64,000 nt of DNA from Sphaerolaimus hirsutus (GCA_964036195.1 OZ038453.1:3425469-3489468); one strand, 5' to 3'; counted from the first letter of the stretch, positions 10,291 to 21,676 are shown. The notes: a model not told the origin generated them from the sequence alone. Program-made: numbers and translations.

Positions 10291-10432
10291 CTAAGATTGT
10301 AATTGAACTTGGGATTGTTGTAAAGATGAAAGTTTCAAGCAAGGGGTTGATATGTAGGGTAGGAGGAAAGTATGCAAGGTACCCCTGCAGATTAGACCAA
10401 TTGTTAAAGCAGTAAGTAATTCACAAGTTAAA

Positions 10433-11733
10433 TGTGCTGACCGTGGCAAAATGGATGGATAAAGAAATACAGAGAATTGATAATTAGGCTCATATTTGTA
10501 CATTTACTTATTTGCACTAATTTACAATTTATACACTATATTAATTTACCACGCAAATTGTATTTCCTGCACTATATTATTTACCCATGGAGAATATTCG
10601 ATTAGGAAAGTGTTCTATAAGTTATTGATAGGTTTATGTGGAATGTTTAGGTTAAAAGGTCAAATATGTTATTATTAGGTGTATTAATATAAAATTAGGC
10701 TCATTCAACTCGCCGTAATTTTCTGATCATGATTATACATACATTTGCATAGTTTACTTGCAGTTTACAAAAGTCAAATCTTGTAAATATTTACGTGTTG
10801 CGTAATTATCTAGGCCAGCGTCCTAATGGAGAAATAGTGCCCTGTATGCAACTAGCATTTACTGTACGTGTTTTACGAAGCCCTTCGCGTAGGCATAATT
10901 GTTTAACCCTGTCCACAACTTATATTTATATTTACTTAGTAATTATAATACTTTGCTCAAGCTGAATATATTATAGACCCTGCTCAATTAATATACCCAT
11001 TTACCTCGAATAAGTCCCAATTTGCCAATTATGAAATATACGTTTCCAGGAAGTGATTATTATTATTATATCGAATATACCCTACTCTATTTATGTCATT
11101 AGGAACATTTACACTACTATTTACAGTTTCAAACCCTATTTTATTAGTTCCAATGTGCGTCAATGTTTTCTGACAAATTGGAACAAATTAGTAAATCGGC
11201 CGAGTTTGCCGACTTCGCGCCTCTCAAGATTAATAGTTTTCTATTAACCCAATTTGTACCTGGTATTTCTTTACCATAAGTATTTGAATGTATGCACGCA
11301 TAGAATAAGCCAACTGTTTCTGTTAAATGTGTCTTATTGCTATATTAGTGGTTTATTTGTGCATTTGTATTAGGAAATTACTGTAACTGTTTTTCTATAC
11401 ATGATTTCCGTGTCTTAGCTACTTTGGAAGTTTTTACTTCAGTCTGCGGACCCACCCCAAGTGAACAAAATAAGCTAGCGATAGAAACTTCGACTAGGAA
11501 GCTCGCTAGGCTTTGCGCTTTTGTAACACGCTGTATCTGATCGAAAATAAAGTACCTGAAACAATTCGAACCCCCTTTCAACACGCAACCACGAAATAAA
11601 CTCAACTTGGCTGTCGACAAGTGGACGTTCGGCTACAACGGGAAATCAACCACTCTAAAGGCCGTTTCTCACTACGGTCTTGAAGCAGCCGGATTCGGTG
11701 GTAGAAGACGCTGACTTCGGTGGCTTCATCACA
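10433..11733 (+). repeat. 5' LTR of the BEL/Pao element
   Basis: It begins TGTGCTGACCG and ends CTTCATCACA. It pairs with 21719-23019, with about six mismatches spotted. The upstream base pairs TTAAA form the 5-bp target duplication. AATAAA signals occur near 11548 and 11594, suggesting the R/U5 side. A GC-rich hairpin-like CTAGCGA...CGCTAG pair lies near 11474-11510. Confidence 0.95.
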
Positions 11734-11751
11734 TGGCGCAGCGAGCAGGGT
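11734..11751 (+). promoter_or_regulatory. Primer binding site, tRNA-Ser type
   Basis: TGGCGCAGCGAGCAGGGT directly follows the 5' LTR. It is complementary to the 3' end (including CCA) of animal tRNA-Ser with acceptor stem GCAGCGA, recalled from known tRNA-Ser(UGA). The match runs about 18 nt. Confidence 0.8.
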
Positions 11752-12961
11752 GATTGCATGACATTGTGCTATCACCAAGCCGGAACGGACATTGTGCGGC
11801 AGTTGGCAGAACTTCAAAAGTCCTGCTGAACATCAATTGGCCTTGGCTGAGCGTTGGCTGTTGATTTGCAGACAGCATTGTGCCAAAGTCACGGCACTCC
11901 TGTCTACATCCTGGGAGCGGTTCTACGCTCACGCGCGGAGGACACTGGAGTTCTGACAAGCCCGTCAGGATTTCAGGCAGCTTTCACCAGTGTTCTAGCA
12001 AGGTGCTAGACGCTGGGCGGCACCGGCATTTGACAAGGAGTCATTGTCGGACGGTGGTCAAACTTTCACTGGACGCTCCTGGACATCCGGACGCCAGTGA
12101 CCGCTCGCACGTCCTTCCTATGCCAAGGGAGGGTGACCTGACGGAGACAGGATCGCCACAGAGCCATGCTAGTCAAAGGGCTGTTTTTTGGGCATTCGCG
12201 GAGGTCCCTCGCTCCACTGGGTAAGAGTGGACTCATACCTCGGAAGTGCAAAAGTAGGGGTATCAGTGTACAAAGGGCTGTAGCTGACAGAGGGCTGTAG
12301 CTGACAGAGAGTGGATTTGAAAACCAAGTATTAGGATACTTGGTAGCGTGTAGGAGCTTTGCGGAGCTCCCATCAAATATACACGCTGTGCCTGCTCGGT
12401 ACCATCAGATCAGACAGCACAAAAGTGCCAGAAATTCTGCATTGCACAGGCGCAATTGCAGAGCAGTGTACAGAAACACTGCCCAGAATCAGAAAGTGCA
12501 CCAGAGTGCACAGAAACGTGTCACAGGCGACACGGCAAGCGCAGCACTGCGCACAGCGGCACAGGAGCCGCTCAGGAAGCAAGTGGCCAGCGTGGTCACA
12601 AGGCACACAGGCGTGCCAGAAAGAGCGCCAGAGCGCTCAGAAAGAGTGTGTACGGACCCTCTTTGGGCGCACACTGCTGGGCAAATAAATTGTTTATTGT
12701 CCAGGTGGATTTGACCGGTGTGTTGAAGTCAACGCGTGTAAACAATCACGTCAGGGGCTTTAGGAACACACCTGGTGCCAGTGCAGTAAAGGTCAACGCG
12801 TGAGAACACGTCAGGGGCCTGTAGGACTGCATTGGTATTGTGCGTGGCACAACAAATCCGTGGTGCACAGAGCACTGCACAGAAAGACGCAGAGAAGCGT
12901 CACAAGCGTCACAGGCGACGCACTATAAAGAGAAACAGTGAAGGAAAATTCATCAGCAAAA
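11752..12961 (+). other. 5' leader of the BEL/Pao element
   Basis: About 1.2 kb of untranslated leader, GC-richer than the LTR. It contains direct repeats: GGGCTGTAGCTGACAGAG twice at 12275-12308, and a longer imperfect repeat built on GTCAACGCGTG...CACGTCAGGGGC at about 12728-12760 and 12791-12818. Motifs of CACAGGCG/CAGAGTGCAC recur. No convincing ORF precedes gag. Packaging or splicing signals are possible but unproven. Confidence 0.6.
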
Positions 12962-15900
12962 ATGGTTTCGCCAACAGGTCACATCAGAAAGACCCTGGGG
13001 CCAGCAAAGCACAGGGTGGAAAGTAGATTGGCAAGAGAATTTGCCAAGTATGACCTGGAGCTATTTGCGGAAGCATCAAAGGAAGATAAGAGAACAGAGA
13101 TGAGAAGAGTGATTGCAACTATCAAACAGGAGGGTGCAAAATTGGAAAGTGCAATGACTGCAGTGAGAACTCAATTTGACGCATGGAGGGATATCGTCAA
13201 GGACATTGACGAACCCGACCAGATGGAACAAGAACAGAAGATATACCAAGACTCATATGAGGAATATGCAAATATGTCAGACTTGGTGACACAGAAAGTA
13301 GTAGCCATGAATGTGTACATCGAGGAGTTGCAAGACATGATCCAGCAACAGAGCGGAAATACCATGTATGAAGTCAATACAGCATTCATACAGCAGATGG
13401 CTGCCCAGATGGCTCTGACAGCTCAGGGAGCTGCTCCGGGGGCCAGTTCAACCAATGTAACCACAGCAAAGAGCGTCAAATTGCAAAAACTGGAAGTGGA
13501 ACAGTTTACTGGGGAAATTGTCAAATTTCGATCATGGTGGCAAATGTTCGAATCCCACATCCACAATCGGACAGATTTGGAGGACATTTCCAAGTTCTCA
13601 TACTTGAGGAGCTTGCTGAAAGGCTCAGCATTTGGCATGATCAGTGGATTGAGTGTGACCGCAGAAAATTATGCACCCGCAATTGCAATGCTCAAAAAGA
13701 GATATGACCAGCCAGTTGTGGTCAGGAACACGCTGATGAGTAATATTATGAAGCTGCGACAGGCCAGGAATACCTGTCAGGATATGAGAATTTTGTTTGA
13801 TGCAATTGAAAGGCTGCTCCAGCAGTTGGAGTCACTGGGTGAATCAGTGGAACATCCAATGCTGTTGAGCCAGCTGCAACAGAAAGTGCCACCCGAGGTT
13901 CTCAGAGAAATCCAGAAGGAACAGGGAACTGAGGAAGCCTTGACGGTGGAAAAGTTCAGAAAGCTGTTTGGCCAGCAGCTAGCGCTCAGTGAGGCTGTAC
14001 AGCACGCACAGCAAACTGAGGCACCAGTTCAGCAATCGCGCCGGGGATTCGGGAATAATCCATGCGCACAGCAATTCAATAATCGGTTCCAAGGCAATGG
14101 GAATCGATTCAGAGGGCCAGAGAACCCAAGGACCAGCACAGGGAGCATGTCTGTGATCCAGAATGGTCAGAGTGCACCACAGGCTGGATTCATGAATCCT
14201 GGGAGGCCGTGTGTGTTCTGCAATGACACACAACAATTACACTTTAATGATAAGTGTCCAAAGTTCAAAACTGCCAGAGAAAGGAGAGTGATTTTGTCAA
14301 GGGCAGAGCGATGCCTGAGATGCCTGCAGAAAGGGCATTACATGAATCAATGTCAATTTACGAGAAGTTGCTTCTATTGCAAGTCCAATAGGCACCACAC
14401 TGCGGTGTGCCCAGAGAAATTTGGTGACAATAGCAATGGAAACGCTGGACGACAAATTCCAGCATTCAAAGCAAATGGTCAACAGAGTGGCCAGCAATCA
14501 GCAAACAATGGCAGAAAGTCTGTGCCGATGGCCGGTCGACCAGCACAGAGCCAACAGAGAAAGGCCACAGTGAATTGTGTCACTGTGGAAGAAGCTGGAC
14601 CAGAAATGGTAGAGACAGAAACCATATCCAGCACAGTGGTTACAGAACCAAATACAAAGCAACAAAATACGTCAGTGAACCTGTCAGTAAACAGGAATAT
14701 GTCAATGTTGATGACAGCCAGAACCGTGATTGAGGCTTCAGAAATGGATACAGAAATGGAGCCTGAACAGCCACCACTACAGATTCAAGCGTTCCTGGAC
14801 ACAGGATCCCAGGGAACGTACATGTCAGAGAAAGTGGCCAAGAAACTCAATTTGAAGAGTACAGGTGAACACCACATCCAGGTGTACACATTCGGAAATG
14901 AAAAGCCGCACTATAAAGTAGTACAGCAAGTGGAATTCAGAATGCGGCTCAGAAATGGCCAGAAAGTTGATATGGTGGCTGATGTGGTCCCGACGTTGAC
15001 CACAGAACAAGTCAAAGTGCCTGTGTCAGAACAGGACGAAAAGTACCTGCAGAAGTACTTCCCAGATGAGAGTTACTTTGCAGACAGAATTCCCAAGGAA
15101 AAAGGGACAGAGTGCAAGTTCAAGCCAGACATTATAGTGGGCTTGAATTATTTCTGGGACTTGATGTCCAGAAACACCAGCACCACCAGACTTCCGTCAG
15201 GATTGTATGTCATTCCATCAGAATTGGGATTGCTGATGGGAGGTGGGCAGCTGACGAGCAACAGAAATCAATGGACCACGGATGGCGCATATCCGGTGGT
15301 GGTCAACACAATTGTGCATCAAATTCAGAGAGAAAAGTGGTACGAGGAAGCACCGTTGTCAATTGCTCCTGTACCAAATGTCAAAGATATGGACAGACTG
15401 GATACCATTGGCATAATGGACCAGCCAGACCTCGTCGAGGATGATGAGGCCATCAAGCAATTCAATGAGAGTGTACAGAGAAACCCAGATGGACGGTACT
15501 CTGTAAAGTTCATGTACAAACCAAATTTGCATGAACTCCCAGATAACAAAGCAATGGCGTTCAAGAGGTTCAGGTACCTCACCAACAGGCTCAAGAGAGA
15601 CCCAGAATTACTGGAGAAAATTCAGGCAATCATGAAGGCACAAGAGGAGCAAGGAGTAATTGAGAAAGTCCAAGAGGATATTATGGATGGCAGAAAGTTC
15701 CATATATTGCCTCATCAACCAGTGATAACGCCAGAGAAAACTACCACAAAGGTCAGAGAGGTATATGATGCCTCAGCGAAACCGCCAGGCATGCCAAGCT
15801 TGAATGAGTGCATGTACCGCGGTCCAGTGATACTACCACAGCTGGTAGGGATGCTGATGCAATTCCGATTGCATGGAATCGCCCTGGTCGCAGACATAGA

Positions 15901-18900
15901 GAAAGCATTTCTGCAGATTAGTCTGCAGGACAGTGACAGAGATGTGACAAGATTTCTGTGGTACAAGGATCCCACGAAACCATCCATGGAGGACAACATT
16001 CAGATTTACAGATTTGCCAGAGTACCATTTGGTATAATCTGCAGCCCAGCGCTGCTGGCGCTGACAGTCAGATACCATCTGAATCAAGCTGGCACAGAAA
16101 ATGCAAAATTGATCGATGAAAATCTGTATGTGGATAATTTGATCCTCAGTGTGGATACAGAGCAGAAAGCAATCGAATTGTACCAGGAATCCAAAGTGCT
16201 GTTCACAGAGGCACAGATGAATCTGAGAGAATGGAACAGCAACAATAAGAACTTTACTTGGCAATTGGCAGAGTCAGATGTGGCCAAGGAAATTGTCACA
16301 ACAGTCCTAGGAATGAAATGGGACACAGAAAGCGACCAGATGTGGCTGAAAACGCCAAAGACAGTTCAGCAATCACAATTATCAAAAACTGACCAGAAAA
16401 TCAAACTTCCAACGAAAAGGACAGTTGCAAAGGTAACTGCGGGATGTTTTGATCCAATGGGACTCATCAGTCCTGTCCTACTGCCAGCAAAGAGATTTTT
16501 GCAAATGTTATGGCATTCAGGACCAAGTGCCAAAGAATGGGATACTCCCCTGTCTGAGGAACAGACAGCAATTTGGCAGCAATTGGAGACAGAGTTGCTC
16601 AAAGTTGGACAGATCAAGTTCAACAGAAATTTGAATTATCAGAGTGGTGCAGATGCACAACTGCACATTTTCGTTGATGCCTCAGCAATGGCATACAGCG
16701 CAGCGGCATACATATGCCAGAAAACAGAAAATGACAGTGGCACATCAAGCCTGCTGTACTCCAGATTGAGATTAGCTCCAAAGAAACCAGAAGTGACAAT
16801 TCCACGGCTGGAATTGTTAGCAATGTTGATCGGCAGCAGAATGTCAAAGTTTATTCACAAAGAGCTCAAGGACGTCAAATTCAGTCAAACAGTTGTATGG
16901 TCAGATTCAACCTGTTGTCTGAAGTGGCTAACAACAGCGAAGCCACTGGCATGTTTTGTCAAGAACAGATTGGATGAAATCAAGAAAATTCAGAGTGAGA
17001 CAGAAAACATGCACATCAGACACATCGCAGGACTGGAAAACCCAGCTGACATGGCCACAAGAGGCATGAATATGTCAGAGTTGGAAGGCAGTAACCTGTG
17101 GTGGAAGGGGCCAGAATGGCTAATGACTGGAGAATGGCCAGAGCCGAAAGTGGAGCCAGTCACGCCAGAAGTAATGGCAGAAATCAAGAAAGAAGAACTC
17201 AAGTTCCCAAAAGCCAGTCCAATTTACCTGGGCGCCACACAGCAAGTGGTCAGTGACCCAGATGCCAGCAATATGCAAGTTGATGAAAGCAAGCAAAGCA
17301 ATCCATTGGGAATTGAGATACAAAGATTCTCGTCACTGACAAAGTTACTGGATGCTACAGTATACGTGATGAGATTTGTGCGACAGATGCACAGAAAGCG
17401 TAACAGAAATGACAGTCAGAATGGATTGTCAGAAATCATGGAAAGTATCTGTGGTACAATAAAACCACAGGGAATTATCAGTATTGAAGAAAGAGAGATT
17501 GCATTGAAATATTGGATCAAAGTGACGCAACAAAATCATTACAAAGGAGTGGCAGAGATTCTGGCAACAGACCACAGCAGAGGCAGCCAGAATGGCAAGA
17601 AAGCAGCTGCAGACCAGCAGTTGATCAAATGGCTCAATGTGCAAATGCATCAGGATGGAATCCTGAAGTGCCATGGCAGAATGAAGCATACAGACCCACA
17701 GGAGGTCACAGTGCCACTCATACTGTTGCCAGCAATGGCTACAGTGACTCAGCTGATCATCAGAGACCAGCATGAGAAATTGATGCACGCAGGAGTGCAA
17801 CACACATTGGCAGCAATCAGACAACAGTACTGGATTACACAGGGCAGACGGGTGATTTACAATATGACCAGAACCTGCCCAACCTGTAAGAAATTGGGAG
17901 CGAAGCCGTACCAGCTTCCACCAATGCCAGATTTACCAGAAACCAGAGTTCAGAGAGCCAGACCGTTCCAGTACACGGGCTTGGATTATTTGGGACCAGT
18001 TTGGTACAAAGTGGACAAAGATCACAGGAAAATGTGGATCTGTTTGTTCACATGTATGGTGACACGTGCAGTTCACCTGGAAAGTGTGCTGGACATGACA
18101 GCGCAGGAATTCCTGAACGCAGTCAGGAGATTCATCGCCAGGCGTGGAAAGCCTGAGGCAGTGATTTCAGACAATGCGACGCAATTCAAATTGACAGAGA
18201 AAGTACTCAGCACAAGTACTGACAAGGCCATCAATACTGGAAAGGAATGGTCAGAAATGGTCAAAAACGGAGCAGTACAGACATACTGCTCACAGCAACA
18301 AATCCAGTGGAACATGACTACTCCTATGGCACCATGGCAGGGAGGAGTCTATGAAAGAATGGTGGGCATCACCAAGAAACATTTCAAAGCAGCTGTAGGG
18401 CACAGAATGTTAACCCTGCAAAAATTGTTGACACTTCTGCCAGAAGTCGAGGCAGTGATCAACAGCAGGCCAATCTCTTATATCTATGGTGATGTAAAAA
18501 GTCTCAGAGTGCTGACGCCAAAAGACTTCCTGACAGGGGAAGGTCAGATTGGAGCACCACAGTTTGATGCAGACAAAAATGGAGAATTTGTGCCCAGAAT
18601 GGATAATGCAGCGAAACTGCAGAAATATTGGGAGACAACCCAGCAAACTTTGGATAAATTCTGGGACTTGTGGCATCAAGAGTATATCCCGAGCTTGAGG
18701 GAAAGGACTCAGGTGACACACAAACATGGCAGATTGACAGCGACTCAAGAACCCAAAGTGAATGAAGTTGTGCTGATTTATGAAGAAAACATGCCCAGAG
18801 GTGCATGGAGGATGGGTCGCATCGAGCAGTTGGAACCTAGCAAAGATGGACAGATTCGCTCAGCAAAAGTCAGAACTGCCAACAGAAATGTGGTCAGCAG

Positions 18901-21676
18901 ACCACTCAATCAATTGTATCCGTTGGAAATCAATTCAAAGACAATGGATATCCCAGAGACAGCAGTGACAGTCAAAGTGGATCTACTGGACCCAGCAATT
19001 GTCCAGAAACATGTCAGAAATCAGAGCTCGAACAGAGACTCTGTATCAAACCCTGTTCAAAACCCTGCTCAGAGGAACTCAGCATCGGATAGAGTCCTGA
19101 GGAGTGCGACAGGGAAAGCCACAGCAACCACCAGCAGTTTGGTGATTGGAATGCTGTGCATGGTGTTGATGCTGACAGGCATGTCAGAGTCAGCAACGCT
19201 GAGAGAAGCCGGCAAAGCTTACAGCGAAGTATTTTCTAGAACATACGTTCTAGAAACCTCGACAGTAAGGCCACCATCATTGGCAGCGCATCATGGATTG
19301 CCGCCTTTGCCTTCAGAATGGCCACCAAAATCTGTCAGAGAAATGCAGACTTATGAGAGATTCAAGGATGCAATCAAGGATCATCCTGTGGAACAGGTGA
19401 TCAATTCACAAAGCCAGAAGTATCAGATTTGCACCAGTGGAAGGCATGGACATGCGCTTACAGTTCCTGAAGAAGTGCAATGCCATATCCCACCAAGGAA
19501 TTTTGTCAAGGCAATGAAAGTTACACTTTACGCACAGAGACAGATTCCACAGAAAGAGAAAGCATACAGATGCTACATCAGAATCAAAGAGATCATCACA
19601 CACACCAGTTTCTGGGGAGCAAAAGGCATTACAGGCAATTTTGAGAAATACCAGCAAGTTGGCGTGGTAGCCTGTAACTATGCAAGAATTCACAAGATGT
19701 TCAGAGGAACACCGTTGGTGGAAATGGAGCCCAGAGTGTGGACAACCAATCAAACCCTGAATGTGGAATATTCATGGTGTTGTCATGATAAAGAAAATGT
19801 CGTCAGTAACTTCTACATGGAAGAAGGAACCGTGGCTTCACTCGATGGAAAGACTGTAATCAGCGACTTGCAAGATTTCAGCCAGTGCAGAGCCATGATG
19901 GGACATTGCAGAGACCACAATTATGGAATCACAGTGTGGGATACGGAGAATTTCAAGCATCAATGTGCATATGAGAGAATTGGCAGATTCAAATCAGAAA
20001 TATCTGGCCAGACAATTATTGTATCAAAGTTGCAAGCAGCATACTCCCACAGCAACAAGACAAAGAGGCCAATTGGTTCAGAATGTGTTCCGGGAGACAC
20101 ATACTACACCGATCAAGGAGGTGTATTCATCCAGTTTGACAGAAGAGAAGATGTGCCTGTAGAATGGGCAATGCCAGGAAAGATAGTGGAGGCAAGAGAG
20201 TCGACAATCAGTGGAACATTGTATGCCAGATTGGACGACAGAAACTCCAAGTTTCAATTCCTGCAACATGTAGTCAGAGAAATGACTCAGGCACAATTTG
20301 CGATTGTATGGCATCAACTATGTCAACTTCGCAAGAACCAGCTGGACATGTTGACTCAGCTTTTCCGCATCGATCCAACACTGGGGATTCGAGCCATGCT
20401 GGGAAGACAGGATGTTCATGCAGAATGGGCTGGAGAAGCAATTATGTTTTGGGAATGCAAAGAAGTGCAGCCATACATAATTTATCAAACGGGAAAAGTG
20501 GGAGAGACATGTTACAAGTACACACCAATGAGATTGGACAAAGACGGGCCCTTGTGGTTCAAGAGCCCAGGCAGCAGAGACTTGGTGGAGAAATCACCAG
20601 AAGAGGATTGCAGCCACACCACACCGCACCTGTACAGAAATGAACATGGACAGTGGAAGTCCGCACATGGAATGGTGCATGTCACAGAGACTCCAATTGA
20701 AATGACATGGAAAGGACAATGGCAGGCCTTCACGTTTGATGCGCCTCACCTGTTCACCAACATTGTCAACAGAGCGACCAATTTCATGGATGTCAGAGGC
20801 CAGATTCAGAGACTACAGAATTTGGAGCATGTGCAGAACCAGTTGATCGATTACACAGCAGATATGTCATTGGATCCCAGAGTGATCAGAAATTCAATAG
20901 AAGGCATTGGAGCTGGAATTGGACAGACAGCAGCAGGAATCGGCAAAGCATATGGTCATTATATATCTGGAGTATCAAAAGGGTACACCAACTTTATGGG
21001 AGGAATGCTGAAAGGACCCTTTCAAGTGATCATCAACACAATCGCAATGCTGCTGGGGATCACAATCCTGATAGCCGGAATTGTAGCTGCAGGATACCTG
21101 TGGTACAATTGGAGGATTGCCACAGGGAAACCAGTGATTCCACCGTGTGTATACACATGCATATGGAAATGCATAGTGTGTCCATTCAAATGCATATGGC
21201 TATGCTTCAGAGCCATCAGATACACTATCAAGAAATCAACTCATAAAGAGACCAATTATCCACAAAGAAAAGTGCGCAAGACAGAGTTGAGACCAGCAAT
21301 CAAGAGGAGAGCCAGATCCAACTCAACACAGTCCGTCAGATTTGCCAGGAGAGCAGAAACAGAGGACAGAATGGCAAAGTCACTATCAGCATACGTTCAA
21401 CCAGATGAAAGTTCAGCTGATGAAGGACAAGTCAGAGCCAGGAACAGAGACAGTGTTCACATGCCCGATATCCGCAAATTCACCTCACGCGAACGCGCAG
21501 GAAGCGACACGGGCAACTACCTGCTTCATCATCAGGCTAGGTCGGCGTTGGCATCACCAACAACCGGACCTGCAACTTCACGCACACCCACGACTTCGCG
21601 CACGACCACGTTCACCACCGAGGCGACTGTGGAAACGCCACTCATCACTTTGGCGCCCACCACCACCAGCATGTGA
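12962..21676 (+). CDS. Gag-Pol-Env-like polyprotein of BEL/Pao element
   Basis: One uninterrupted frame of 2904 codons from ATG 12962 (context AAAATGG) encodes all element proteins. In order: a coiled-coil N-terminus; a DUF1759-type Gag region (~150-330); Cys/His knuckles near 416-475 (CLRCLQKGHYMNQC, CFYCKSNRHHTAVC); aspartic protease with LDTGSQG near 611; reverse transcriptase (VADIEKAF near 976, YVDN near 1055); RNase H (FVDASAMAYSAA near 1235); integrase HHCC (CPTCKK), then DYLGP, SDNATQF and the catalytic Glu near 1795. A C-terminal DUF5641-like module contains PRGAWRMG. From about residue 2055 an env-like part follows: a signal-type hydrophobic stretch (MLCMVLMLTGMSESA), a Cys-rich ectodomain, a membrane segment (AMLLGITILIAGIVAAGYLW) and a Cys-rich tail. 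The last ~60 residues are Thr-rich. No frameshift or stop is seen. The env class is not certain. Confidence 0.93.
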   Translation: MVSPTGHIRKTLGPAKHRVESRLAREFAKYDLELFAEASKEDKRTEMRRVIATIKQEGAKLESAMTAVRTQFDAWRDIVKDIDEPDQMEQEQKIYQDSYEEYANMSDLVTQKVVAMNVYIEELQDMIQQQSGNTMYEVNTAFIQQMAAQMALTAQGAAPGASSTNVTTAKSVKLQKLEVEQFTGEIVKFRSWWQMFESHIHNRTDLEDISKFSYLRSLLKGSAFGMISGLSVTAENYAPAIAMLKKRYDQPVVVRNTLMSNIMKLRQARNTCQDMRILFDAIERLLQQLESLGESVEHPMLLSQLQQKVPPEVLREIQKEQGTEEALTVEKFRKLFGQQLALSEAVQHAQQTEAPVQQSRRGFGNNPCAQQFNNRFQGNGNRFRGPENPRTSTGSMSVIQNGQSAPQAGFMNPGRPCVFCNDTQQLHFNDKCPKFKTARERRVILSRAERCLRCLQKGHYMNQCQFTRSCFYCKSNRHHTAVCPEKFGDNSNGNAGRQIPAFKANGQQSGQQSANNGRKSVPMAGRPAQSQQRKATVNCVTVEEAGPEMVETETISSTVVTEPNTKQQNTSVNLSVNRNMSMLMTARTVIEASEMDTEMEPEQPPLQIQAFLDTGSQGTYMSEKVAKKLNLKSTGEHHIQVYTFGNEKPHYKVVQQVEFRMRLRNGQKVDMVADVVPTLTTEQVKVPVSEQDEKYLQKYFPDESYFADRIPKEKGTECKFKPDIIVGLNYFWDLMSRNTSTTRLPSGLYVIPSELGLLMGGGQLTSNRNQWTTDGAYPVVVNTIVHQIQREKWYEEAPLSIAPVPNVKDMDRLDTIGIMDQPDLVEDDEAIKQFNESVQRNPDGRYSVKFMYKPNLHELPDNKAMAFKRFRYLTNRLKRDPELLEKIQAIMKAQEEQGVIEKVQEDIMDGRKFHILPHQPVITPEKTTTKVREVYDASAKPPGMPSLNECMYRGPVILPQLVGMLMQFRLHGIALVADIEKAFLQISLQDSDRDVTRFLWYKDPTKPSMEDNIQIYRFARVPFGIICSPALLALTVRYHLNQAGTENAKLIDENLYVDNLILSVDTEQKAIELYQESKVLFTEAQMNLREWNSNNKNFTWQLAESDVAKEIVTTVLGMKWDTESDQMWLKTPKTVQQSQLSKTDQKIKLPTKRTVAKVTAGCFDPMGLISPVLLPAKRFLQMLWHSGPSAKEWDTPLSEEQTAIWQQLETELLKVGQIKFNRNLNYQSGADAQLHIFVDASAMAYSAAAYICQKTENDSGTSSLLYSRLRLAPKKPEVTIPRLELLAMLIGSRMSKFIHKELKDVKFSQTVVWSDSTCCLKWLTTAKPLACFVKNRLDEIKKIQSETENMHIRHIAGLENPADMATRGMNMSELEGSNLWWKGPEWLMTGEWPEPKVEPVTPEVMAEIKKEELKFPKASPIYLGATQQVVSDPDASNMQVDESKQSNPLGIEIQRFSSLTKLLDATVYVMRFVRQMHRKRNRNDSQNGLSEIMESICGTIKPQGIISIEEREIALKYWIKVTQQNHYKGVAEILATDHSRGSQNGKKAAADQQLIKWLNVQMHQDGILKCHGRMKHTDPQEVTVPLILLPAMATVTQLIIRDQHEKLMHAGVQHTLAAIRQQYWITQGRRVIYNMTRTCPTCKKLGAKPYQLPPMPDLPETRVQRARPFQYTGLDYLGPVWYKVDKDHRKMWICLFTCMVTRAVHLESVLDMTAQEFLNAVRRFIARRGKPEAVISDNATQFKLTEKVLSTSTDKAINTGKEWSEMVKNGAVQTYCSQQQIQWNMTTPMAPWQGGVYERMVGITKKHFKAAVGHRMLTLQKLLTLLPEVEAVINSRPISYIYGDVKSLRVLTPKDFLTGEGQIGAPQFDADKNGEFVPRMDNAAKLQKYWETTQQTLDKFWDLWHQEYIPSLRERTQVTHKHGRLTATQEPKVNEVVLIYEENMPRGAWRMGRIEQLEPSKDGQIRSAKVRTANRNVVSRPLNQLYPLEINSKTMDIPETAVTVKVDLLDPAIVQKHVRNQSSNRDSVSNPVQNPAQRNSASDRVLRSATGKATATTSSLVIGMLCMVLMLTGMSESATLREAGKAYSEVFSRTYVLETSTVRPPSLAAHHGLPPLPSEWPPKSVREMQTYERFKDAIKDHPVEQVINSQSQKYQICTSGRHGHALTVPEEVQCHIPPRNFVKAMKVTLYAQRQIPQKEKAYRCYIRIKEIITHTSFWGAKGITGNFEKYQQVGVVACNYARIHKMFRGTPLVEMEPRVWTTNQTLNVEYSWCCHDKENVVSNFYMEEGTVASLDGKTVISDLQDFSQCRAMMGHCRDHNYGITVWDTENFKHQCAYERIGRFKSEISGQTIIVSKLQAAYSHSNKTKRPIGSECVPGDTYYTDQGGVFIQFDRREDVPVEWAMPGKIVEARESTISGTLYARLDDRNSKFQFLQHVVREMTQAQFAIVWHQLCQLRKNQLDMLTQLFRIDPTLGIRAMLGRQDVHAEWAGEAIMFWECKEVQPYIIYQTGKVGETCYKYTPMRLDKDGPLWFKSPGSRDLVEKSPEEDCSHTTPHLYRNEHGQWKSAHGMVHVTETPIEMTWKGQWQAFTFDAPHLFTNIVNRATNFMDVRGQIQRLQNLEHVQNQLIDYTADMSLDPRVIRNSIEGIGAGIGQTAAGIGKAYGHYISGVSKGYTNFMGGMLKGPFQVIINTIAMLLGITILIAGIVAAGYLWYNWRIATGKPVIPPCVYTCIWKCIVCPFKCIWLCFRAIRYTIKKSTHKETNYPQRKVRKTELRPAIKRRARSNSTQSVRFARRAETEDRMAKSLSAYVQPDESSADEGQVRARNRDSVHMPDIRKFTSRERAGSDTGNYLLHHQARSALASPTTGPATSRTPTTSRTTTFTTEATVETPLITLAPTTTSM

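Noticed and set aside
15325-20733. Minus-strand frames of 60-170 codons within the BEL polyprotein
   Set aside because: They are antisense shadows of the long gag-pol-env frame with no splice or domain support.
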